Source: Impatiens glandulifera
Lineage: Eukaryota > Streptophyta > Magnoliopsida > Ericales > Balsaminaceae
Assembly (NCBI RefSeq): GCF_907164915.1
Contig: NC_061867.1
Span: 31,183,751-31,247,750, forward strand
Reading direction: 5' to 3'
Length of the DNA: 64,000 nt
Part shown: positions 1 to 10,124 of the stretch, piece by piece
Numbering within the stretch: the first letter of the stretch is position 1
Layout: each line of letters opens with the position of its first letter
The notes under the pieces: generated by a model
Seen by the model: only the letters and a program-made list of their open reading frames with translations
What the model was told of the DNA's origin: nothing
The model's database searches: none
Made by a program: the position numbers and the translations under genes

Positions 1-1155
1 AGTTTATTAGCTTAAGCTTTCCTTTTATTGGGTTCAATTTTTTATTGGACTCATCTGGATTGTCATTTTCAAATCCTAAAACAGATTTGCATCCGGTAGG
101 CCTTTATTGATTGATCAGCAGTCTGACGGCATCTCTAGAATTCATCTAGGAACTAACCATATAGTTTAACCTTTGGTTTTCAGTAGAAAGATTTTGAATT
201 GTTTCCTTGAGCTTCTCATTCTCATATGAGAGCTCAGTTATTTCAAAACTTCTTGTTCAATATTTTGAAATGAAGAGGTGTTGTCAGATTTATTTTTCAA
301 ATTCAGTTCATTAAAAGAGTCTAACAACTTCTTGTACTCAATGACCATGTCATTGAGTGCAGAGGTTAGATCATCTCTTATGAACTCGTTAGAGGAGATG
401 TCAAATTTCATTGTCATTTTCCATAAAGCATTTAACGCCTTCATCATCATTCTCACTTGAAGAGGTTTCGTTTGAATCAATATCAACCCACTTGCTCTTG
501 TTTTCCTCAACTAGGAGAGCTTTTTTATCCTTCTTATTCTTCTTATCATGAGACTTCTTATCATCCCTCTTTGGTTTTCTGCATTCTTTCTTGAAGTGAC
601 CTAGTTTATCATAGTTAAAACACTTCAAATTACCCTTGGAATCACTTTTATAATTGTTATTATTGGAAGAGTTTGACAATGTTGCTGAGTCTTTCCTAGA
701 GTGGAAAGTTCGATAACAATATTGATGAGTCTTTCATCAAACTCAGTCATCGTCTCTCCAGGACGCATCTTGATACTATCAAACTTCTGTGTGGCAACCA
801 TAAGCTTGTTTTCGTTGGTTTGGTCATTGCCCTCACAAAGTTGAGTCATCTTCTCCCAAATTTCTTTGGCAGACGAGCATGATTTGATCTTGCTAAACAT
901 ATTCTTGTCCAATGTCTTGTGAAGAATATATCTTTGGCCACATTATCGAGGTTGGACTTCCTCTTATCTTAAGCCGTCCACTCAAATCTTGGTTTCTCCT
1001 TCATTTTAGGAGCACCATCAATAGAGGTAGTGGTTGTGCTGACCTTCATAATTTTCATTGACTATTAGTGATGACATACCACATGTCGTCATCTAGAGAA
1101 ATAGATGAGCCTGCATTCTAATTTTCCAATCGTTATAGTCTTCCTTTGAGAACAT
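1..1155 (-). pseudogene. copia gag (capsid/nucleocapsid) remnant, element W
   Basis: Gag packages the element RNA into cytoplasmic virus-like particles. The likely start is the ATG at 1155, opening with MFSKEDYNDWKIRMQAHL, typical of plant copia gag. The capsid stretch with EIWEKMTQLCEGNDQTNENK and IKMRPGETMTEFDERL lies at 912-625. A zinc-knuckle-like CFNYDKLGHFKKEC at about 625-580 has Tyr in place of the second Cys of CX2CX4HX4C, so metal binding is probably lost. The acidic/serine region and the gag tail follow to position 1. In-frame stops near 1090 and 970 and frame changes near 690 and 500 break the reading frame. The assignment is secure by pattern; it is clearly not functional. Confidence 0.8.
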
Positions 1156-1217
1156 TGTGATTTTATTTAGGATATAACTAATTCAGGTATTTACTTTTCT
1201 TGAGAATAGAAAACTTG

Positions 1218-1229
1218 GCTCTAATACCA
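1218..1229 (-). other. primer-binding site, element W
   Basis: The minus strand reads TGGTATTAGAGC, one base from the plant copia initiator-Met tRNA site TGGTATCAGAGC seen intact in element F. It sits two bases from the LTR end, which fixes the direction of the element. Confidence 0.8.
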
Positions 1230-1231
1230 CT

Positions 1232-1830
1232 TGTTAGGATTGGGTACAACAATAGTAGGGAGTATAGTATTATTGTGCCTATTAACACTTTTAATTAGAT
1301 TTTAATCCTGTTATAGATGAAAATATGTTTCTATTCTTCGCAAACCTTCGCAAGCTCTTGAACGGATTCAAGTGCGGATATGTTTGCTAGATTTTAAGTG
1401 GCAGATACACGACTGTAAGATGTACAAATGAAATAACACATGGAGTTTTATGGATGTTCGAAGATAAAACTCCTATGTCACCCTTCTTCTGTTTCCAAAA
1501 GGTTTTTCACTAGAAGGCTTTGATTCGTATAGCAACTACACAAACCCTGTCAGTAACACATGACTTAACTACTGTTTATTTCTGAACTCCTAGCTATCAC
1601 TTTGTTGAATAGACAATGTCATGTTCAACTTACAATACTAGAAGTACACTCAAATAGAATAGTAAACAAGTAGAATAGTAAACAATAGCGCAGCTTAGCT
1701 CAGTGAATTACAAAATGATCTTAGAGATATAGTAATCACAACGCTTATTAGACGGATGTGTATACTTTCTTCTTCATTGTGATGAAAATAGTTTATGAGA
1801 CGGATGGCATCCATATGGAATAGGTTAACA
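1232..1830 (-). repeat. 5' LTR of element W (right end approximate)
   Basis: Begins TGTTAGGATTGGG next to the primer site, as do the LTRs of elements A, B and C. It contains two blocks shared by all LTRs of this group: the self-complementary CTTGAAC...TTCAAG at 1357-1372 and the ATGGATGTTCG...GTCACCC block at about 1447-1490. The other end is guessed from a CA terminus at 1830, giving about 600 bp. Confidence 0.6.
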
Positions 1831-2792
1831 AATGAGTTCTTAATCATGATATGGGCACTTGTCAACTTCTTGAACCACTAATTTTAGCCTTGTGTATGTG
1901 TAAAATATTTTTGGCAGTCCTAATTTTAATTTAAAAAAAAATGTTAGAAAATTGTTTATTGTGAGATTTAAACCATAACCAAATGAATTATTTAATTTGT
2001 AACTTATCATTAATCTACACAATTTTATATTAAAAAATAAGTAAATCTAACCTTACAAACTTATTTGTTTTATTAAATGGCTGCTAAAACAGATTGGCAT
2101 GTAGTCTTACTCTAAGATCAGCCCTAGTAAGCGATATGATTAATAATATTTTTTTAAACAATAAAATTATTCTAAATTAAATGTAGTCTCTATTAATATC
2201 ACATAAACTAGTAACAAGTACAATAAATCGAAATTAGTGATGACCGTAATGATATAAACATAAGGATTAACTCATTAATAATAACATGATAAAATATGAT
2301 ATAACCAATGATAAAAAAAAAAATTTAGATAAAAATCATGTCAAGGTATTAGAGAGGAAAGATGATTAAAATTGAATTAAATAGAAAATAATAATTATTA
2401 ACTCTTTTAATTAAAAGATTTATATGGCAGAAAAGGAAGGTAAATAAATAAATAATTTTTTTTTTTAGTAAAAATAGATTTTTCAGTAGTTAGAAATATA
2501 ATTATGGCATTAATTTTGATTGAGAAGTAATTTTCATTGGAAGATCTAGAAAGGCATACTCCATAATACAACACGATATTGACCCATTTTTTTCACCATT
2601 AGGATTGGTTAGTCTAAGTAATTTTAAGTTACATGTATATCAACAGTCTCTGTTCATATGATCTAGGTCTGGATTTGTTGATGTTAAATTTGTTATTCGG
2701 AGATGGTTCATTATATCCGGAAATAAATCTTAAGTTTGATACACAAATATATCTTGGAATTTGATTAATTGTCAACCAAATTCTCATATCTA
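1831..2792. other. AT-rich spacer, no gene seen
   Basis: Very AT-rich sequence with homopolymer runs. No open frame with recognisable protein, no TE terminus and no RNA gene was recognised. Confidence 0.5.
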
Positions 2793-3590
2793 TTTTTTTT
2801 TATTGAAAAACGACTTATCTTCATTTTATTAAATAATCCCTAAAAAGAAAATAGCCGATATAGTTTTGTCTATCTTTCTAACAACCTAAAAAAATAGTAC
2901 CAAAGTTCAAAAGAAAAACAAACAATCCAAAATACAAATCCATGACTTGTACAAGTGAATTATAAAAACAAACACATTAAAATCTTATCTCGCTTTAAAA
3001 TTTTCAAAATAAGTAATTTCCTTATATAATATCCTCCAATCTCGACAAACACTCCATTCGCCTTTGGGGATCCTCCTCCATGTCCTCATAAGTGCCCCGC
3101 AATCAAAGACAGTAATACTCAAAACATGGTTAACGCATCGACGCACTCTTCCGAACACCCGTGCGTTTCTTTCGTCCCAAACATGATGCACGATAGAGGC
3201 GAAACCGCACATAAAAACGTTTTTTGGAAATTTTTTTGCCTTAGTTATATCTTGGGCATCTGCTATAATGTCCTCTCATGCCTCCGGAAGGCTAGTAACT
3301 TATTCCACACATGCCTCGTAAAGGACATCCCCTAAGTAAGTGATCAATCGTCTTCACGTATTCATCACAAAGTAAGCAACTAGCATCCAAAATGTCCAAG
3401 TAAGCTTGAATTCGATCTTGAGTGCTAAGTCTTCTACGGAAAGCTAACCAAAGAATGAAATGATGCATCAGAATGACTTTAAAAGACCAAACAAGAGCTT
3501 CCCAATTAACAACTTGACCTCTTTCCCTTATGACATTCCAAATCTTGTTAGAATTTACCTTTCCATCCTCATCGGCATTCCACAAATGAA
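2793..3590 (-). pseudogene. 5'-truncated plant LINE: RT zinc-binding (zf-RVT) tail
   Basis: The minus-strand frame 3585-3292 shows the zinc-binding region that follows reverse transcriptase in plant LINEs: VVNWEALVW, HHFILWLAFRRRLSTQDRI, then a Cys/His cluster CLLCDEYVKTIDHLLRGC. After a frameshift near 3290 the C-terminal tail continues at 3212-2985 with HHVWDERNARVF. A 9-base T run at 2793-2801 is the poly(A) tail read on the opposite strand and marks the 3' end. The RT domain and endonuclease are missing, as in a 5'-truncated insertion. No target-site duplication was identified. Confidence 0.75.
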
Positions 3591-4397
3591 GCCCTATCGT
3601 TCAATTGAATACCACTCAAATGATCAAGTATAATCATAGGAATTAGAGATCTAATTTTATATTGATCACAATATTTGTTTTTGGATATAATGATTATTTT
3701 TGGACAACCAATTTATCATCAACCAATTCAGGTATAGAATATAATGTTTGATCCAAGAACCCCGACTAATATCATTTTAACTCAACATTTGAGCCCTTAT
3801 ACAATTGTAATGATGCTTTTAATGTGAATGTTAACCAACACTGGACAATGTTGCCATCTATATTAATTTGAAAGAAGAATTAAAAAGGTAATTTTCATTT
3901 GTGTATGTTATAATATTCATATGGTTTTTTAGATCTCTAAATTCCTATGATTATGCAGGAATAGAATAGACCCACGATATACAAATCTTTGGTATTTCAG
4001 TTGTTGGTATTCAGATTTGTCAAAACGACGTCTTGATCTTTGCAACGGGTTTGTCTTGACCATTGGGCTTGGGTTTATTAACCTTATTTCAGACTGGATT
4101 ATCTGCAAAACTAAAGAAATAACAAACCCATTAAAAGTTCAAATTTTATATTATTTTTTAATACTTTGTTTTATATACATAGTAAATATATTTTTTTTTG
4201 TTGTAACTATTTGTTTATAATATAAATATTTTAAAATGGCATTAGTATTTTATTTAATTTCGTAGCAAATTAAATAGTGCAACAAATATATAAATATTTT
4301 AAAAATAAATTTGTTAACTCAAAATAAAAAAAAAATAGAAATTAGTGGTTCAAATGTTCTAAACTTAATTGATTATCAAGAATATTGATTTGAAACT
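3591..4397. other. spacer, no gene seen
   Basis: AT-rich sequence. A 67-codon plus-strand frame at 4017-4220 has no recognisable motif and runs into poly-T/A sequence, so it is not called a gene. Confidence 0.45.
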
Positions 4398-5561
4398 ATA
4401 AAAAAATATTTTTTATATTAAACTTGAGAAATTTTATTAAATTTAATATTAAAATTTTATTTTATAAAAAGAAGTATACAAGGACTCCACTAATCAAACT
4501 TATATTGGTCTCAAATGGATAAAAGAGAATTATTCTTTCAATCTTATAATTTTTTTCAATTACTTTTTCTTATATTTTCAGATTAATAAATTGTGGTGTC
4601 TAGTCTTAGGAGATATATTTTATTATGTTCTCAACAACTTAATACAATTTATTTATAATATTTTTTAAGTTTCTTTCCTCAAATATTGATGCAATCTAAC
4701 CACTAGATAAGACATGTTTACAAATTTTTCCTTAGTGTATATTTTTATCCAAATTAATTAGAAATTAAATTCATTTAATTACCACTTAAGAGAAAATAAT
4801 TATTACATAATCTTTAGCTATTTTGTCCAAGAAAAAAATCAAAATCAAAACCATTTATTAAATTTTTTTTCACGATTTTAAGGTCAAAACCATTTTTTTT
4901 ACTTTTGACCTAATTCATTCAATAATAAATGAATAATTTTTAAAAAGAATTACTATTATGTTAATTACAATTTTACAACACACTTTAGCATAATAGTAAT
5001 TTTTTTTTAAAATTATTCATTTATTAATGAATGAATTAGGTCAAAAGTAAAAAAAAATAAAAATTTTGACCTTAAAATTATGATAAAAAATTAATAAATG
5101 TTATTGATTTTGATTTTTTCATTGGACAAAATAACTAAAGATTATTTAATAATTATTTTCTCTTAAGTGGTAATTAAATGAATTTAATTTCTAATTAATT
5201 TGGATAAAAATCTACACTAAGGAAAAATTTGTAAACATGTCTTATCTAGTGGTTAGATTGCATCAATATTTGAGGAAAGAAACTTAAAAAATATTATAAG
5301 TAAATTGTATTAAGTTGTTGAGAACATAATAAAATATATCTCCTAAGACTAGATCTCACACACCAAAATTTATTAATTTAAAAATATAAGAAAAAGGTAT
5401 TGAAAAAATTTCTAAGATTGAAAGAATAATTCACTTTTATCCATTTGAGTCCAATATAGGTTTGATTAGTGGAGTCCTTGTATACTTCTTTGTATAAAAT
5501 AAAATTTTAATATTAAATTTTATAAAATTTCTCAAGTTTAATATAAAAAATATTTTTTTAT
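4398..5561. repeat. 1.16-kb foldback (long inverted repeat) element
   Basis: The left arm (about 4398-4967) and right arm (about 4989-5561) are reverse complements along nearly their whole length, leaving a loop of about 20 bases around 4968-4988. For example AAGTATACAAGGACTCCACT in the left arm is answered by AGTGGAGTCCTTGTATACTT in the right. The arms differ by scattered substitutions and short indels. There is no coding potential. This is the form of a MITE or foldback transposon, or of an inverted duplication. No clear target-site duplication was found, so the superfamily is not assigned. Confidence 0.85.
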
Positions 5562-6315
5562 TATAATTTTTTTATTTTTTAAGAACATAACAAAATGTGT
5601 ATATCTACTATTTATTTTTCATTTATGGATACTATTTGATTAATAATTATAAGAATGATGTATATCTACTATTTAATTTTTCATTTATTATTATATTTTA
5701 ATTTTAGATATTTTTTCTAATATGGAATTTTTTTATCAATCATTCATTTACCTTATGTATTATTGTTTTATTTGTATTGGGCGGATCTCAAGGAAGTCTA
5801 GAAATTGGGCTTGGCCTCGGGCTTAAGAGGCTGACATCGGACTGGCTTCCGATCCAAGTACAAAACAATCAAAATATTAAAAGTTTAATTTTTTTCTTCT
5901 CTTTTTTTTATAAATATTTTAAAATATAATTCAAATTTTATTGCATTTTTAACTAATTAAATATTAGATATTAATGTTTAATATTAATAGATATTAATAT
6001 TTGTTCATCAAGAAGATAGATGACATTCGAAAATCCCCGATGAATAGGTTTAAATATAGTCTTTTCTGTTTGTAATCTCTGTTTTTTAGAATGTATGAAT
6101 GCTATTAATGAGTTTTTTTTAGACTCTTTTAATTGTTATCCTTAATTATAGCTAGTGTTTGTCTAGCTTTAATTTCTGACTCTCACACTTTTGATATTTT
6201 AATGAAATGGTTTTTAACCGTTTTTAAAAAAAAATATTAGATATTAATCTCGTCCCTTATAATAAATTTATCTGACACTAAAACTAAAAATTAGAGTTTA
6301 ATTTATTATGAAGAA
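5562..6315. other. spacer, no gene seen
   Basis: AT-rich, with a short GC-richer patch near 5780-5860. No gene or TE terminus recognised. Confidence 0.45.
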
Positions 6316-6465
6316 GATTGATCCAACTATAACTACTTCTAAACTTATATATGAATATTTGATGAAGAAGAAAAGAAGAGATTTTTAAATGATTGATCCA
6401 ACTATAACTACTTCTAAACTTATATATGAATATTTGATGAAGAAGAAAAGAAGTGATTTTTAAAT
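6316..6465. repeat. 75-bp tandem duplication
   Basis: Two adjacent 75-bp copies (6316-6390 and 6391-6465), starting GATTGATCCAACTATAACTA, differ at about one position. 75 is a multiple of three, so a minus-strand frame repeats a 25-residue string across both copies. There is no sign that this is translated. Confidence 0.9.
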
Positions 6466-7797
6466 TTCTGCTAATCATTTGTTTTAGAGAGATGCCAAAA
6501 ATTATTGATAATAAATAGAGTTATGCTTCTACATTTAATTTAATTTAATTAATTTATTATATATAATTGCAAATTTGAAATAAGGACACGACAAAACTCA
6601 ATCCGACAAAATAATTTATATTTATAAAAAATATGATATATATATTATTGATAAAGATAATTGTTATTGTTAATAATACTTTTTTAAATAGTAAAATTCT
6701 TGCAAAATAAATATATTGTACATAAAAATCAAAAAATTAAATATATTAATGTCCAAATTAGACCTTCATTCGAAGAAAGGAGGACAAAAAAAAATTGTGT
6801 ACAAGTAAGAACTTTTTTTTGTGTGTATAAGTATATATATAATAACTCATTCATTCTAACTATTATAAATGACAAATACGACAAAAACACAATACAACAA
6901 ATATTAAAATAAATAAGTCATAATGTAAAATTAATATTGTGTGACACATGTTAATTGTTCTGGATTACGAAAAACTTTTCAACCACATATAGAATCTTAA
7001 TATCTTGAAAAATGAGTAAGTAGACACATTTATCTTGTGTTCTCATCAACGCCCAAATAAATCTCACTCATCCAAACTTAGGCAAATAAACTTCTTTTCC
7101 GAGGCTAGAGACTTCATCTATATGCAATGAATCAAGCAAACACTCCATTGTTTTCTGTTTTGACATTCAAATCCCCTAGATAAAACACTATTTCGAGACC
7201 TCTATTAGGCAAGGATTATCAAAATACATAAAGCAATAAGTTTTGGTTAAACAATATATATTAAGCCTAAAATAATATTATTACAGTTAAAAGATAACAA
7301 TTATGAGTATTTTAGTAATTTAAACAAGTTAGGGATATATTGAATATGAGGCAAATTCAATTATCTCATTATTTTATCTAGGAGAATTAGATTGATACAA
7401 TCATTTACATAATCTCTAGAGATTACCAACATATATAATAAAGTATAAAAGATAAACAAGCATTAAGTTTGAGATAAGAATCATTCATTATTAAATATTT
7501 AAATTGAAAATGCATTTATGAATTTAATTTCCATTTAGAAACTTTACAAAAAAGCATATTTGAGAGTAGAGGCTATATTAACCCCATTCTCTTTCACTTC
7601 TTCTCACCCATCTGATCATAAATCCCATTTTTTAGGTACAATCCAAAATGAGCTAGGTTTAGGTGCAATCTCTAGCTAAAAAGAGGAAAGAAGAATTAGA
7701 ATGGTAGTTTTCCTTTTTTTCATTTAAGTAATATAACATTAATCCCTTTAAAGATTTGAAACTCCATTGTTATCTAATAATTTTTTTATTTTTATAG
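6466..7797. other. spacer, possibly upstream intronic sequence
   Basis: AT-rich sequence with no recognised gene. Its right end is a good intron 3' end (poly-T/A then TATAG at 7793-7797), so some of it may be an intron of the gene whose exons follow. Confidence 0.4.
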
Positions 7798-8956
7798 ACA
7801 GAAAACATTTTATGTCAACAAAGTCTCTCACCGGATGTCACAAACCAAATATCGATAGAAAATTATATATCCAACTCAAGATTTGTTTCAGGATATAATG
7901 AATCATCTCTGAAAAACCAATTTATGCCTAAATCAAATGAACCTTTAGAACGAGTAGATATCAATTTAAATCAACATAAGGGTAATTATGTTAACAAATA
8001 CGACTCCATGTATGTAGCCGAAGAAGAGGAAATAAGAGCTAGAAAGGTAATTTTTGATTTGTGTAAAGTGCTACAAAATTTACCTATAAATTTTATATCT
8101 TCATGTTTCTTTTGACTTTGCGATGTGTTTTAGGAACAATTCAATCGGCTAGATGAAAATTGAGAATTTTTTTACAATCATATACTTTTGTGTTGACCTT
8201 TCTGTAACTAATTAAAATTTTGTTTGATTAGGATGCATTGTTTATTAAATGTTTCTCATTATTCGATAATTTTTACTATCATGCTAAGATTATGTTGTGT
8301 TTTTTTAGTTTTTGGTGTGCATGTGTGGTTAGTTATTTTTAATTGATTTATTTTCATATTTGATGTTTTGGTTGGTTGGTGATATTGAGATTAGTATGCT
8401 AATTATTACGAGTTTTCAATTATCTCGAATAAAAAATATTTTGTTTATCTATTTAATGAACTTGAACTATAATAATTTGATTCATCTATTTATTTTTCTA
8501 GGAAGGTGAATTTGAAATAGAAGACGATGAGATACCAAATATAGATAATATATCTTTCGAGGTAATACATAATTATTGTGTTAACATTTTGATCTATAAT
8601 TAGTAGCTTATAATTAAATAGTGTACTGTGAAATATTAATTATTGACCTTATAAGAACTTATTGAAATTGTCAATGTGGAATTAAGTGAAGATGCAATTA
8701 TGTGACAATTTGAACTTGCCAATGTCAATTGTGTTGTATTTGTTAGGTAATTTTTTTTTTCATATAAGTTTTTTTTATTAACTCTTGTTATCTCTAATAA
8801 TCTTTTTTATTTTGATTATCTGAGAAAGAATTAAAAATATTTAAGTTGATTAAACTCTGTATTTATTATTAATAATATAGCATAATATGTTGTTGAAGAA
8901 ACAAAATCTAATTTGAACTTTTTTCTTTCTTTCAGGAATCACATTTTTCAATTTGA
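7798..8956 (+). CDS. 3' exons of an unidentified acidic host-like protein
   Basis: Three exons can be joined without a stop, all with phase-0 GT-AG introns: 7798-8046 (249 bp), 8502-8561 (60 bp) and 8936-8956 (21 bp, ending TGA), giving 109 codons plus the stop. Splice sites are AG|ACAGAA, AAAG|GTAATT, TAG|GAAGGT, CGAG|GTAATA and CAG|GAATCA. The product is hydrophilic and acidic, with MYVAEEEEIRARK then EGEFEIEDDEIPNID, ending ESHFSI. AATAAA occurs at 9020-9025. No upstream exon or start codon was found, so this is either the 3' end of a gene whose earlier exons are unrecognised or a stranded gene fragment. I do not recognise the family. Confidence 0.5.
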
Positions 8957-9730
8957 ATGCATCAAATCATGGTTGATGCAGAGCAATTCCGATCTGCAAA
9001 GCAACATCCTTTGTGTGGAAATAAATAATTACAATGTTGTGCGAAAATATAATGTTGTGCGAAAATAAAGAAATAGTTACATATATATTTGTGTTGTAAG
9101 AATAATTCCAATATCTTTGTAATTTGTGGAATGATAATAAAGTATTATTAGATATTTATTAAACTTTTTTCTATGATTTGAATCTTATTTTGAAAGTATT
9201 TAATTTTAATCCTTTTCAATGGTCTATTGACATATATTATAGATTAATTTTTATTGCATTAAATTTTGACAAAAATATATTTATAATAGAATTTAAATTG
9301 TAATTATAATCATTTATACCTACGTAAAAAATAAAAATTATTAATAAAAATTATTTAAAAATATTCAATTAATTAAATTAACATAAAATAAAAAATGAAA
9401 AGTTACTATATACTAATCCAATGGTTTAGACTTAAATCATTTACTATATATAATAATGATTAAGGTCCAAAGCCACATTCACGTCATGAAATATATATTT
9501 ATATATATAATCCACTTCATTCAAGTATTTTCTTTCTCCTATCTTATACTTTCTCATTAATTAAATTTTAGATTTTAAATATTATAAATATATTTTATCT
9601 TTTATTTTTATTTTTCCTAATTTTTTTTATCCTCATTAATTATAAATATATATTCTCACTAATCTTAAAATATATAATTTTTTTTTTATTAATAATATAT
9701 ATATATATATTAAATGCAGTTACCTTATAC

Positions 9731-9735
<5 letters not shown>
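8957..9735. other. 3' flank and AT-rich spacer
   Basis: Contains the AATAAA at 9020-9025 and a short duplicated phrase (AATGTTGTGCGAAAATA, about 9032-9067). Beyond that no gene was seen. Confidence 0.45.

Positions 9736-9799
<64 letters not shown>
9736..9799. repeat. (TA)n microsatellite
   Basis: About 60 bases of uninterrupted AT dinucleotides, with shorter TA runs on both sides (around 9700-9712, 9857-9870 and 9950-9960). Confidence 0.95.
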
Positions 9800-9803
<4 letters not shown>

Positions 9804-10124
9804 TATTTTTCATCATTAATTTTATATATTTTATCTTTTACATTTTCTCTCTCATCATATATATATATATATTATATTTTCTTTATTAACATAAATATTT
9901 TCTTTATTTAATATAAAAATTAAATAATTGATAATAAATATTAAATATAATATATATATATACAAAATTATAAAATTATTTCAACAATCTCAAGTGATCA
10001 GTTCAAGTATTCACATTTCAAGCTCGAGACTATGGTTTGAATCTAAAAACATGCAAATTTAGATTTTCAAGAATGCATTAATGACTATAATGTACGGTGA
10101 CACAACTTTTAAACAAAGGATACG
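9800..10124. other. AT-rich spacer before the satellite
   Basis: No gene seen. Sequence becomes satellite-like only after about 10125. Confidence 0.45.

Larger units (their letters stand above)
1..1830 (-). mobile_element. Ty1/copia element W, 5' portion (window-truncated)
   Basis: A minus-strand copia element entering from the left edge. In transcript order it shows a 5' LTR (1830 to 1232), a primer-binding site (1229-1218) and a decayed gag (from 1155 to the window edge); pol would lie beyond position 1. The gag text, with its UBN2-type region, defective zinc knuckle and tail, is closest to that of element D. The right LTR end is uncertain: a possible terminus TGTTAAC (minus strand) lies at 1830, but no second LTR is visible to confirm it. 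Confidence 0.75.

Noticed and set aside
9714..9911. 65-codon frame rich in Tyr-Ile repeats
   Set aside because: It is the translation of the (TA)n microsatellite.
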